Positions 28,601-36,177 of a stretch of DNA of 64,000 bases are shown here, piece by piece (position 1 is the first letter of the stretch; the number at the start of each line of letters is the position of its first letter). Position numbers and translations under genes: made by a program. The notes under the pieces were generated by a model. The model did not search any database. It was not told the DNA's origin and saw only the letters and a list, made by a program, of their open reading frames with translations. Source of the stretch: Streptomyces flavofungini (lineage in GTDB: Bacteria > Actinomycetota > Actinomycetes > Streptomycetales > Streptomycetaceae); assembly GCF_030388665.1 (NCBI RefSeq), contig NZ_CP128846.1:2768001-2832000 (forward strand), written 5' to 3'.

Positions 28601-28779
28601 GCGAACTCCTCCAGGAGCCGGGTCTTGCCGACGCCCGCCTCACCGCCGAGCAGCAATGCCTGCGGCTCGCCCGCGGCCGGATCGGCGGCGCGGGCGAGCG
28701 CGTCCTCTAGGGCGCCCAATTCGTCGGTCCGGCCGACGAAAACCGGGCTGACGGACCTGGTCTCCATGGCGGTGAGCAT
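25660..28779 (-). CDS. Large LuxR-family (LAL-type) transcriptional regulator with AAA ATPase domain
   Basis: About 1039 residues. The N-terminal ATPase has Walker A GGEAGVGKT and Walker B-like VVLVLEDLHWAD, followed by a long helical TPR-like middle (repeated WxxAxxxARRAG, LAxARGDIAEAA units). The LuxR HTH at the C-terminus reads LTSRERDVLRLVTAGRTNRQ..AEELFISPKTASVHVSNIL. This is the large ATP-binding LuxR (MalT-like) architecture; such proteins are pathway activators. The start is ATG 28779 (AGGT upstream) or 28767. A 33-bp palindromic element (27361-27393) is inserted in frame and encodes PPLPQGRGGTPG. No target is evident nearby. Confidence 0.92.
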   Translation of the reverse strand: MLTAMETRSVSPVFVGRTDELGALEDALARAADPAAGEPQALLLGGEAGVGKTRLLEEFAAVACARGAVVAVGGCVEIGADGLPFAPFSTALRTLRRTLPGQFAAAAAGQEEELARLLPELCDAAPLRGTEGRSGEEATARLFELTARLLEALAAEQTVVLVLEDLHWADASTRHLLAYLFRTLRRGHLVVLATYRADDIHRRHPLRPLLAELDRLRTVRRVEVSRFTRDEVGRQMAGILGAEPAPKLIDDIFARSDGNAFFVEELAVASSHGSSCATLTDSLRDLLLVRVEDLPEDAQRVARTVAEGGSTVEYDLLAEVSGLGEDDLIDALRAAVGANILIPSPGGDGYRFRHSLVREAVGDDLLPGERSRINRRFATALEADPALVAPDQRTTRLASYWYHAHDAAKALPAVLNASVEARRRHAYAEQLRLLERAMELWDAAPDDVRVQLRPVDYTEVYPPPLPQGRGGTPGGCDPETTPLRYLDLMAEAAVAGRLCGERERALKITKRALRLLDDEPDAMRAAWFWVQRSRLVQTLARGDGWKELATAQDLVRGLPPSVVHAEVLAMVAGWSMLHEPGPEAFAAAEQAVEYARMVGASDIELSARLTLGGLMVDAGDIDAGLAEMFAVREQVLAGGSAGPVGRTFINLPSVLEGIGRSREAAELLDEGIRLAQRYGLLESEPWMWANKAESLYALGRWTEAVEAARRAGLSAKPRGGACLRLAHLALARGDIAEAAHQLAQAREHFGTHDPMPQNSLPLHRVAIGVAAGEGRLLDARSELDRAVAEGFPPGTQRYGWPLLLAAATAEADARGLPIAAPGRADTLHLIRTTAKSLPTTAPVWQAYELWVRAELLRAEGRATAEDWLAALTAVGPLERPYDLARVRHRLADALLTAGAGAGSGAGDADRDRAAELLRQAGAVAEHLGARPLAESVERLAQRTRLSLTGAPPTAPADPADALGLTSRERDVLRLVTAGRTNRQIAEELFISPKTASVHVSNILGKLGVSGRGEAAALAHRLRLFPGDGAQAADTAASAP
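27361..27393. repeat. 33-bp palindromic element inserted in frame in the LuxR-type gene
   Basis: + strand layout: GGGGGTCCCCCC, then CCTTGAG in the centre, then GTGGGGG. It shares GGGGGTCCCCC, CCTTRAG and TGGGG in the same order with the element at 49485-49519. Here 33 bp keeps the reading frame and adds a Pro/Gly-rich loop. Confidence 0.75.
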
Positions 28780-28869
28780 CGCACAGACCTGCGACTTCGC
28801 GGCAGGGCGTTTCCCGGTGGGCGAAACCGGGGCGGCCGGTTGCGGTGCGGCCCCGGCGGCCTCGGGCGC

Positions 28870-28900
28870 GGTGCCCGGGGCGGGGTTCACCCCGGGCACC
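28870..28900 (-). terminator. Hairpin after the 63-residue protein gene
   Basis: An 11-bp perfect stem GGTGCCCGGGG (28870-28880) with CCCCGGGCACC (28890-28900), 28 bp downstream of the small gene's stop and upstream of the LuxR-type gene. Confidence 0.7.
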
Positions 28901-28927
28901 GGGTGCGGGGCGGGCACGCCCGGCCTC

Positions 28928-29119
28928 TCAGGCGGCGTGGGTGAAGCGGTCCGTGATCCGTTCCGCTACGCGCCCGGGGCTCACCCGCCCCTCGGCCTCG
29001 TTGCCGCCTCGGCCCCGGCGGCCCGCGCGGGCCTTGCGGGCCTCCCGCACGAGGCGGTCGCGCTGGGCGACCTGAGCGAGTTCGGCGGTCCGCTGCTGGT
29101 GGAGTTCGTATTCGAACAC
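28928..29119 (-). CDS. Small conserved Streptomyces protein, unknown function
   Basis: A 63-residue basic, helical protein beginning FEYELHQQRTAELAQVAQ. Small FEYE..H..R..EL..-type proteins are common in Streptomyces genomes, as I recall, and have no assigned function. GTG 29119 is preferred because GGGAGAA lies upstream; an in-frame GTG at 29185 would add 22 Lys/Glu/Pro-rich residues without a good ribosome site. No signal peptide or TM. Confidence 0.65.
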   Translation of the reverse strand: MFEYELHQQRTAELAQVAQRDRLVREARKARAGRRGRGGNEAEGRVSPGRVAERITDRFTHAA

Positions 29120-29246
29120 GGTGTTCTCCCTGGCTTCTCGGTGGTGCTCGGTGGGTTTCGCCTTCTCTTTCGGCGATGACTCCACTTTCGGCTGCCAGGG
29201 GGGTGCGGCACATCGGGAGAGTGCCGCATCTTGGGGCGGGTGGGGG

Positions 29247-29299
29247 CCTTAGGGCAGGGGTGAGGAGGTCCTTAGGGCAGGTGAGGGCTTAGGCAGGGG
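29247..29299. repeat. Tandem CCTTAGGGCAGG units across a stop codon
   Basis: Copies near 29247, 29270 and a shorter one at 29287; each contains TTA, which on the reverse strand is the TAA stop used by the winged-helix regulator gene (29289-29291). Confidence 0.75.
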
Positions 29300-29876
29300 G
29301 CCGGTGGGCCCGGTTCCGTGCCTGGGACGGGGTGTCGCCCCCGCTCGGCGGGCCCTCCACGGGGAACACGATGGGGCTCAGGAGGTGGCGGGTGCGGTGC
29401 GGCGTGGGTTCGTTGGTCGCCCTGGCCACGATCACCTCGCGCAGCTCGGCGATCATCTCCGCGAGCTCGTCGGGGCTGAGCCAGAGCGAGTACTGGCGAA
29501 AGCCCACCAGGTCGGCGACGGGGGCGGCGTCGCCCCGCTCGAGGTACATGTTGAACTCGGCCATGAGGGTCGCGGTCGCGACCGCGAAGGCGCGCCGGAA
29601 GTCGTCCAGGGACAGCGACGCGGCCGCCTCGGGGTCGAGCACCACGCGTCCCCGGTGCAGCCGGTAGTGGCGCTCCACGGAGCCGCGCACCGGCTGCTCG
29701 TCGGCCACGACCAGGAGCCCGGCCTCGGCCAGGAGGCTCGTGTGCCGGTACAGGGTGGCCTTGGAGACGTCGGGCAGCAGCGAGCGGAGCTCCGTGGTCG
29801 TGCGGGTACGTCCGTCGTACATCGCGTGGACGATGCGTATCCGTACGGGGTGCAGCAGGAGTTCGACCGTTTCCAT
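29289..29876 (-). CDS. Winged-helix (ArsR-like) transcriptional regulator
   Basis: A 195-residue protein whose first 75 residues form a winged HTH: LLLHPVRIRIVHAMYDGR, TTTELRSLLPDVSKATLYRHTSLLAEAGLLVV and the wing QPVRGSVERHYRLHRG (in parts). The rest is an alpha-helical effector part with YSLWLSPDELAEMIAELREV. The recognisable relatives are HTH_20-type regulators often located beside exporters; here the neighbours are an acidic membrane protein and the 63-residue protein. No metal-binding Cys cluster is seen. ATG 29876 starts just before the first helix. Confidence 0.82.
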   Translation of the reverse strand: METVELLLHPVRIRIVHAMYDGRTRTTTELRSLLPDVSKATLYRHTSLLAEAGLLVVADEQPVRGSVERHYRLHRGRVVLDPEAAASLSLDDFRRAFAVATATLMAEFNMYLERGDAAPVADLVGFRQYSLWLSPDELAEMIAELREVIVARATNEPTPHRTRHLLSPIVFPVEGPPSGGDTPSQARNRAHRPPA

Positions 29877-29990
29877 GGGCCGATGTTCTCACCCTCGCAA
29901 AGACCGCGGGCCTCGCCCCCGCGTCCTCGTCGGACGGGAAAAGGCGAGGCCGGACGGGAGTTGACGGCGCGGCAGCGGCACGGCGCGCCG

Positions 29991-30035
29991 ACTCGTCGTA
30001 CGCCAACTCGTCGTGCGCTAACTCGTCGACGGCAG
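29991..30035. repeat. 15-bp tandem repeat across the stop codon of the acidic membrane protein gene
   Basis: ACTCGTCGTACGCCA (29991-30005), ACTCGTCGTGCGCTA (30006-30020) and a third unit inside the gene (30021-30035). The stop (CTA on the + strand, 30018-30020) arises in the middle unit. Confidence 0.8.
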
Positions 30036-30671
30036 TCCCAGAATGATGTTCGTGTACTTCGCGATCGCCAGCACCAGGCCGATCACGCCGAGCGCGACTC
30101 CGGCCCACGCCACCGACTTGATCCACGGCGCCTGCGTCCGCCCCGGATCGCCGAACGCGGGCCGAAGCAGCACGCCGACGCCGACCACCAGGGCCGCGAG
30201 CGCGAAGAGACCACCGACCAGGGCGGTGGTCTTCCACGAGTCGCCGTAGACCTGCTCCACCTGCTGGGCCACGCTCGCGCCCTGGGAGGTCTTGAGCTGT
30301 CCCATCAGCGACTCGCGCGCGGACGCGACGGTGCCGAGCCAGCCGCCGGAGAGCCCGACCACGCCGAGGGCGGCCGCGACGACGGCGCCGGCGCCCTGGC
30401 CGACCCCGGCGGACGAGGCGGCGTCGTCGGCCGCGGTGCCCTCGAACTCGTCGTCCAGGTCGTCCTCGTCGACATCCGCGTCCGCGTCGGCGTCGGCGTC
30501 GGCCGTCACGGCGGCCTCGGACTTCCCCGCCTCGTCGGCGTCCGCGTCGGCCGTCACGGCGGCGTCCGCCCTCTCGGCCTCTCCGGCCGCCTCGGACTTC
30601 TTGAGGTCGACCTCCGCCTCGGCCCCGGTCTCAGAGGTTTCTGCGGACTCGTCAACTGCCTTGGTTCCCAT
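30018..30671 (-). CDS. Acidic-tailed membrane protein, unknown function
   Basis: A 217-residue protein. The first about 85 residues are an acidic Ala/Asp/Glu repeat region (TADADADEAGKSEAAVTADADA, in parts) without structure. Three hydrophobic segments follow: GAVVAAALGVVGLSGGWLG, ALVGGLFALAALVVGVGVLL and AGVALGVIGLVLAIAKYTNIIL (in parts). The alternating Asp-Ala region suggests an unstructured cytoplasmic tail. ATG 30671 starts at MGTKAVDES. I do not recognise a domain. Its stop codon lies in a 15-bp tandem repeat. Confidence 0.75.
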   Translation of the reverse strand: MGTKAVDESAETSETGAEAEVDLKKSEAAGEAERADAAVTADADADEAGKSEAAVTADADADADADVDEDDLDDEFEGTAADDAASSAGVGQGAGAVVAAALGVVGLSGGWLGTVASARESLMGQLKTSQGASVAQQVEQVYGDSWKTTALVGGLFALAALVVGVGVLLRPAFGDPGRTQAPWIKSVAWAGVALGVIGLVLAIAKYTNIILGLPSTS

Positions 30672-30768
30672 GCCCCGCACCGTACGGACGCAGTATGAGA
30701 ACTCCCTTACGGAGAAGACCCGTTTATGAGAACCGGCTTAATGCCGAGCGACACCGGCAGGCACCGCC

Positions 30769-31362
30769 CTACCCCTGGGCCTCTGCCGCCGCGGTGTCCG
30801 CCGCCTCCCGAGCGGCCCGCGCCTCTCGCCACTCCGGCGCGAGCACCGACCACACCTCCATGTCGTGCCGGATCCCCTGCCAGGGGAAGCTCTCCCGCAG
30901 CACCCCGTCGCGCACGAAGCCGAGCCGCTTCGCCACGCCCTTGCTGCGTTCGTTGCGGGAGGAGACCAGCCACTCCACGCGGTGCATGCCGCGCTGGTCG
31001 ACGGCCCAGTCGATGATGACCCGCGACGCGGCGGTGACGAGCCCGCGCCCGGCGGCCGAGGGCTCCAGCCACACCCCGACCTCGCACGACTCGACGGCCG
31101 TGTCGAAGATCCGGAAGAGGACGCCGCCGACGAGCGTCCCGTCGAGCCAGATGCCGTAGAGGCGCCCGGTGTCGGCGGCCTGCCGCTCGGCGAAGCGCTG
31201 GAGGTGGGCCCGCGCCGACTCCACGTCCTTGACCTTGACGGTGAAGGGGACCCAGGGGCCCGCGTACTCACGCGCCCGCTCCACATGGGCGAACAGTTCC
31301 TCGGCCTGCCAGGGCTCGATCGGCCGCAGCTCGGCTCCTTCGCCCACGGATATCGCGAACAT
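30769..31362 (-). CDS. GNAT-family (RimJ/RimL-like) N-acetyltransferase
   Basis: A 197-residue acetyltransferase. ELRPIEPWQAEELFAHVERAREY opens the RimL-like fold. EVGVWLEPSAAGRGLVTAASR is the acetyl-CoA motif A (Q/R-x-x-G-x-G/A), and MHRVEWLVSSRNERSKGVAKRLGF the motif B region (quoted in parts). RimJ/RimL relatives acetylate ribosomal proteins or small amines. ATG 31362 has GAGGAG 4 bases upstream and is preferred over ATGs at 31374 and 31386. It is followed on the same strand by the acidic membrane protein gene. Confidence 0.88.
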   Translation of the reverse strand: MFAISVGEGAELRPIEPWQAEELFAHVERAREYAGPWVPFTVKVKDVESARAHLQRFAERQAADTGRLYGIWLDGTLVGGVLFRIFDTAVESCEVGVWLEPSAAGRGLVTAASRVIIDWAVDQRGMHRVEWLVSSRNERSKGVAKRLGFVRDGVLRESFPWQGIRHDMEVWSVLAPEWREARAAREAADTAAAEAQG

Positions 31363-31397
31363 CCCGCTCCTCATACGTTCGGGCACGCCCGCGCGCC

Positions 31398-33641
31398 CTA
31401 CCGCGCGCCCCCGTGCCGCTCAGCCGTCATGTCCTCCAGCGTGAGCGGAGCATCCTCCGTGGCACGCTGTCCGGGGATCGTCGCACGCACGCGCGTTTCG
31501 GGCACCTCAATACTGATGCGGGGCAGCCAGCGGTCCAGGCGCTCGGGCAGCCACCAGTTGGCGCCGCCGAGCATGTGCATCAGCGCGGGCACCAGGAGCG
31601 TACGCAGTACGAACGCGTCGAGCGCGACGGCCGCCGCCAGCGCGATGCCGAACATCGCGATCACCCGGTCCCCGCTGAGCACGAACGCCAGGAAGACCGA
31701 AATCATGATCACGGCCGCGGAGTTGATCACGCGGCTGGTCTCGGCGAGGCCCACCCGGACGGCGACGCGGTTGTCGCCGGTCTCCAGCCACTCCTCGTAC
31801 ATCCTGCTGACCAGGAACACCTGGTAGTCCATGGAGAGGCCGAAGAGGACCGAGACCATGATCACGGGCAGGAAGGGCTCGATCGGCCCGGCCCGGCCGA
31901 GGCCCATCAGCTCGCTCCCCCAGCCCCACTGGAACACCGCCACCACGACGCCGAACGCCGCCGCCACCGCCGCCACGTTCATCACGGCGGCCTTGAGCGG
32001 GATGCCGACCGAGCGGAAGGCGAGCAGCAGCAGGACGCAGCCGAGGCCGATCACGACGCCCACGAACAGCGGGAGCTTGCCGACGATGATCTCCGCGAAG
32101 TCGTCGTACCCGGCCGTCACACCGCCGACGTGCACGTCGAGGGAGGTGCCGGTCTGGGCCTTCGGCAGCACGTCGGAGCGGAGCCGGTCGACCAGGTCGC
32201 TGGTCTGCTGCGACTGGGGCGCGGAGTCCGGCACGACGGTGAGGAAGGCCGCGTTGCCGCCGTCGTCGTACGTCACCGGGCTCACGGAGGCGACGCCCTG
32301 CGTGGACTTCAGGGTGGTGCCGAGGTTGTCGAGGGCGAGCCGGTCGGCGGCGCCGTTGACCTCGGTGACGAGGGTGAGGGGGCCGTTCACGCCGGGGCCG
32401 AAGCCGTCGGCGAGGAGGTCGTAGGCCTGCCGGGTGGTGGCCGAGGAGGGGTTGTTGCCCTGGTCGGAGGTGCCGAGGTGGAGGGAGAGGGTGGGGATGA
32501 CGAGCAGCGCGATCACGGCCACGGCGACGCCGCCGAGCAGCTTGGGGTGCCGCTCCACGAACGCCGACCAGCGGGCGGCGAGCCCCGTCGGCACCTCGGG
32601 CTCGGGCCCGTGCTCGGCCAGCCTGCGCCGCTCGCGGCGGCTGAGGGCGCGGGGCCCGATGAAGGAGAGCAGCGCGGGCAGCAGGGTCACCGAGGCGGCC
32701 ACGGTCAGGATGACGGTGAGGGACGCGGCGATGGCGACGCCGTTGAGGAAGCTCAGGCGCAGGATCAGCATGCCGAGCAGGGCGATGCAGACGGTGGCGC
32801 CCGCGAAGACGACGGCGCGGCCGGTGGTGGCGACGGCCCGTTCGGCGGCCTCGGCGACCGGCAGGCCGCGTTTGAGGCCCTTGCGGTGCCGGGTCACGAT
32901 GAACAGCGCGTAGTCGATGCCGACGCCGAGCCCGATGAGGGTGCCGAGCATCGGTGCGAAGTCGGCGACGGTCATGAAGTGGCCGAGCAGCACGATGCCC
33001 GCGTACGCCGTGCCGACGGAGACGAGCGCCGTGGCGATGGGAAGCAGCGAGGCGACCAGCGAGCCGAAGGCCAGGAAGAGCACGACGGCGGCGACGGCCA
33101 CGCCGACGATCTCGGCGGTCTTGGCGCTCTTGGACTCGGTGAGGCTGATCGCGGCGCCGCCGAGTTCGATGTCGAGGCCGTCGCTCTCGGCGGCCTTGGC
33201 GGTGTCGACGACGGCCCGGGCCTCGGCCCGGTCGACGGAGTCGATCTGCTCACGGAAGGTGACGGTGGCGTACGCGGTCCGGCCGTCCGCGCTGATCTGG
33301 GCGGCGCCCCGCTCGGCGTAGGGGCTGGTGACGGAGGCGACGCCGGGGAGTTCCGCGATCTTGTCGAGGGTCTCCGTCATCGTCTGCTCGACGGCGGCGG
33401 AGCGGGCCTTCTGGTCCCCGGAGGCGTGCCAGACGACGGTGTCGCTGTCGCCGCCGAGGTCGGGGAAGCCTTCACCGAGGAGCTTCGTGGCGCGGTCGGA
33501 CTCGGTGCCGGGCACTTCGTAGTTGTTCGAGTACGCGGAGCCGACGGCGCCGGCAGCGGCGGCCGTGCCGCCGAGTGCGAGAAGCCAGAGCAGTACGGCG
33601 ACTAGGCGGTGCCGGACGCACCACCGGGCGAGTGCTGCCAC
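31398..33641 (-). CDS. MMPL-family RND transporter
   Basis: A 747-residue integral membrane protein with the MMPL layout: TM1, a large extracytoplasmic loop (about residues 40-170), TMs 2-6, a cytoplasmic link, TM7, a second loop, then TMs 8-12. Diagnostic pieces are GLGVGIDYALFIVTRHRKGLKRG and, in the second half, VLFGLSMDYQVFLVSRMYEEW; the paired Asp-Tyr residues (GIDYALF, SMDYQVF) are the proton relay of this family. Likely export of lipids or a hydrophobic metabolite. GTG 33641 has GGGAG 8 bases upstream. It is monocistronic or precedes the GNAT gene. Confidence 0.94.
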   Translation of the reverse strand: MAALARWCVRHRLVAVLLWLLALGGTAAAAGAVGSAYSNNYEVPGTESDRATKLLGEGFPDLGGDSDTVVWHASGDQKARSAAVEQTMTETLDKIAELPGVASVTSPYAERGAAQISADGRTAYATVTFREQIDSVDRAEARAVVDTAKAAESDGLDIELGGAAISLTESKSAKTAEIVGVAVAAVVLFLAFGSLVASLLPIATALVSVGTAYAGIVLLGHFMTVADFAPMLGTLIGLGVGIDYALFIVTRHRKGLKRGLPVAEAAERAVATTGRAVVFAGATVCIALLGMLILRLSFLNGVAIAASLTVILTVAASVTLLPALLSFIGPRALSRRERRRLAEHGPEPEVPTGLAARWSAFVERHPKLLGGVAVAVIALLVIPTLSLHLGTSDQGNNPSSATTRQAYDLLADGFGPGVNGPLTLVTEVNGAADRLALDNLGTTLKSTQGVASVSPVTYDDGGNAAFLTVVPDSAPQSQQTSDLVDRLRSDVLPKAQTGTSLDVHVGGVTAGYDDFAEIIVGKLPLFVGVVIGLGCVLLLLAFRSVGIPLKAAVMNVAAVAAAFGVVVAVFQWGWGSELMGLGRAGPIEPFLPVIMVSVLFGLSMDYQVFLVSRMYEEWLETGDNRVAVRVGLAETSRVINSAAVIMISVFLAFVLSGDRVIAMFGIALAAAVALDAFVLRTLLVPALMHMLGGANWWLPERLDRWLPRISIEVPETRVRATIPGQRATEDAPLTLEDMTAERHGGAR

Positions 33642-33894
33642 GAACAGGCTCCCTGAGTGATTCCTGGATCTTCAGCGGGAGCAGCCGGGAAGCGTCGAGT
33701 GACCCGTAAAGACACATGAGCGACATGAGCGGGGAAATGGATCACGATCATCGCTTATGCGACGAGATGACCCGTGCGCAGACACTCTGACAGTCCCTGG
33801 AGATCCTTAGTCCTTTTCGTGGCCTTACTCACAAGATCACAAGGGGGGCCGCGGAGGGCTTCGCCGCACACGAAACCCTCCACGGCACAAGGCG
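33642..33894. promoter_or_regulatory. MMPL promoter region with direct repeats
   Basis: A 253-bp gap. It holds ACATGAGCG twice (33714-33722, 33724-33732) and TCACAAG twice (33829-33835, 33837-33843). Unlike its surroundings it is relatively A/T-rich. No gene or terminator is evident; it is a probable regulatory region. Confidence 0.4.
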
Positions 33895-35991
33895 TCAGCC
33901 CGAGACGCTCGCGCGACCGTTCTCGATGTGTCCCATCAGGCGCCGCCGGAAGCCCTTGTCTCCCTCGGCGGTGACCTCGATGTCGTACCAGCCGCGCTCG
34001 CCGCCCGTCTGCCAGGCGATGGTGCGGCTGCTCCCTGCCTTGATCCGTACCGTGCGGGTGCGCCGCCGGACGTCCGCCTCCTCCACGTATCCGAGCGGCT
34101 TGACCGTGAAGACGAGGTGCCCCTTGCCCCGGTTGGCCAGCGTGAGGTGGATCTCGCGCCGGGTGATCGCCGAGGAGAGGGCGGCCGCGCCTTCTCTCTG
34201 TCCTACGAATTCGCGGCGGAATCCGTTCGGCCCGGTGACGGTGAAGTGATACGCGTCACTTTTCTCGGGCAGGGTCCAGGAGCCGTCGTGCGCCACGTCC
34301 TGGTGCTGCGGAACGGGGAACTCGCCCGCGTACGGGTACAGCGCGAAGTGCGCGGCACGCCGTCCGCCGTTGCGCAGCCGTACCTTCAGGGCGCCGTCCT
34401 TGGTGCGCTTCAGGTCGGCGTCCGGCTGGTAGGGCAGCGGGCGGGCGCGGCGCACGCCGGGCTCCTGCGCGGGCATCGACTGCTTCTCCGGCGGCTTCGG
34501 CTGCCAGCGGCCGCTGAACACCGGGATGGCGCCGGGCTTGTCGACCTCGGGCTGGCGGTGGCCGCGGTGGAAGTCGAAGGCGCTGGTGAGGTCGCCGACG
34601 ACCTTGCGGCGCCAGGGGCCGATGTTGGGCTCGCGCACGCCCGTCCACCGCTCCAGGAAGCGCACGACGGAGGTGTGGTCGAAGACCTCGGAGCACACGT
34701 AGCCGCCGACGGTCCACGGCGACACCACGAGCATCGGCACCCGCGCCCCGAGCCCGGTCGGCCGTCCCTGCCAGCGCTCCTCCCGCTCCTCGGGGGAGTC
34801 CCCGCCCGGCACGGGCGGCGGCACGTGGTCGAAGAAGCCGTCGTTCTCGTCGTAGTTGATGAAGACGGCCGTGCGCCGCCACACCTCGGGGTGCCGGGCG
34901 AGCGCGTCCAGGACCTTGTAGACGATGGTGGCGCTGTGCACCGGCGAGGACACCGACGGGTGCTCGGAGTCCAGGGCGGACGGCACCAGGTAGTTCACCT
35001 TCGCCAGCCTGCCGCGCGCGACGTCCTTGGCGAACCGGTCGGCCAGCGTGCCGGTGGGCACCCGCCGCAGCCCCCGCTCGAACAGGGACCGCTCCCGCTT
35101 GCTGAGCGTCTTGACGCCCTCGTCGAGCGCGGCGAGCAGCTTGCCCCGCTCCACCTCGTCCTTGGCGTCGCGCACCTTGGCGTAGAACGCCTCCATGAAG
35201 GTGTCGCCGGTCTTGGCGAGGACCTTGCGCGCGATGGCCTTGAAGGTGGTGAAGAACTCGATCTGGTTGTCGGTGAAGTTCTCCCACTCGGTGTACGTCT
35301 GCCAGCTGATCCCGGCCTTCTCCAGGCGCTCCGCGTACGTCCCCCAGTCGTAGCCGGGGTGCGTGCCCTCGGCGTACGCGTCGTTCTCGACGGCGCGCTT
35401 GCCGTTCGCCTCGAAGCCCGTCTTGCCGCTCCACAGGTGGTTGCGGTTGGGGCTGGTGGAGGTGTGGATGGAGGAGTGGTAGGCGTCGCAGACGGTGAAG
35501 GTGTCGGCGAGTTCGTAGTGCAGCGGGATGTCCTCGCGCGTGTAGTACGCCATCGTGGCCGCCGTCTTCGCGGTGATCCAGCCGTCCATCCAGCCGTCGT
35601 GCCAGGCCTTGGCGCCGCCGCTCCAGGAGTGGTCGAGGGCGCCGATGTACTGGAGGTCCTTCTGCTGCGCGGCGGCCGCCTCGCGCACCGGGAAGGGCAG
35701 CACCGAACGCAGCGGGCCGGGCTGCTCGAACACGCTCTTGCCGCCGGGCAGTTGGATCGCGTTGCGGTCGGAGAAGCCGCGCACGCCGCGCAGCGTCCCG
35801 AAGTAGTGGTCGAAGGACCGGTTCTCCTGCATCAGGATCACCACGTGCTCGATGGCGCCGAGCCCGCCCTTCGGCGGCTCCTTGGCGAGCGCCTGCTGGA
35901 GGGACGGCGGCAGGAACGAACCCACGGTGGCGGCGCCCAGGGCACCACCGCCCACAGCCATCAGCCGTCTGCGCGATATCTCCGCTGCCAC
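33895..35991 (-). CDS. Tat-exported phosphocholine-specific phospholipase C / phosphoesterase
   Basis: A 698-residue secreted enzyme. The N-terminus SRRRLMAVGGGALGAATVG is a twin-arginine signal. The phosphoesterase domain follows: VVILMQENRSFDHYFG, HTSTSPNRNHLWSG, INYDENDGFFDHVPPPVPG and FDHTSVVRFLERW hold the metal and nucleophile region of the bacterial PLC/AcpA superfamily. Two C-terminal beta domains (DUF756-type; residues about 500-690) complete the phospholipase C architecture. It cleaves phosphatidylcholine or sphingomyelin outside the cell. GTG 35991 is chosen because GGAGGT lies 6 bases upstream. These enzymes are often phosphate-regulated, but I see no clear Pho box. Confidence 0.93.
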   Translation of the reverse strand: MAAEISRRRLMAVGGGALGAATVGSFLPPSLQQALAKEPPKGGLGAIEHVVILMQENRSFDHYFGTLRGVRGFSDRNAIQLPGGKSVFEQPGPLRSVLPFPVREAAAAQQKDLQYIGALDHSWSGGAKAWHDGWMDGWITAKTAATMAYYTREDIPLHYELADTFTVCDAYHSSIHTSTSPNRNHLWSGKTGFEANGKRAVENDAYAEGTHPGYDWGTYAERLEKAGISWQTYTEWENFTDNQIEFFTTFKAIARKVLAKTGDTFMEAFYAKVRDAKDEVERGKLLAALDEGVKTLSKRERSLFERGLRRVPTGTLADRFAKDVARGRLAKVNYLVPSALDSEHPSVSSPVHSATIVYKVLDALARHPEVWRRTAVFINYDENDGFFDHVPPPVPGGDSPEEREERWQGRPTGLGARVPMLVVSPWTVGGYVCSEVFDHTSVVRFLERWTGVREPNIGPWRRKVVGDLTSAFDFHRGHRQPEVDKPGAIPVFSGRWQPKPPEKQSMPAQEPGVRRARPLPYQPDADLKRTKDGALKVRLRNGGRRAAHFALYPYAGEFPVPQHQDVAHDGSWTLPEKSDAYHFTVTGPNGFRREFVGQREGAAALSSAITRREIHLTLANRGKGHLVFTVKPLGYVEEADVRRRTRTVRIKAGSSRTIAWQTGGERGWYDIEVTAEGDKGFRRRLMGHIENGRASVSG

Positions 35992-36011
35992 GCCCAACCT
36001 CCAGTCGACAC

Positions 36012-36037
36012 CCAATGGTTGTCCTTTGATCCATTGG
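36012..36037. promoter_or_regulatory. Inverted repeat CCAATGG-N12-CCATTGG upstream of phospholipase C
   Basis: CCAATGG (36012-36018) and CCATTGG (36031-36037) lie 20-46 bp before the start codon, overlapping the likely transcription start. Operator or leader hairpin. Confidence 0.5.
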
Positions 36038-36115
36038 TCTGCTGAGCTGGGACGGTAGTGACTCCTGATGGCTCATGGAAGACCGATGACCGAAGTCGGC
36101 GTGAACGTCGCCGCC

Positions 36116-36160
36116 ACGCGAAGGGGCGCCGCACCTTCACGGTGCGGCGCCCCTTCGCGT
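36116..36160 (-). terminator. gatB terminator
   Basis: A 20-bp perfect stem (36116-36135 with 36141-36160) around loop TTCAC, 17 bp after the gatB stop. Confidence 0.9.
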
Positions 36161-36177
36161 ACGGGAACGAGTCGGCG

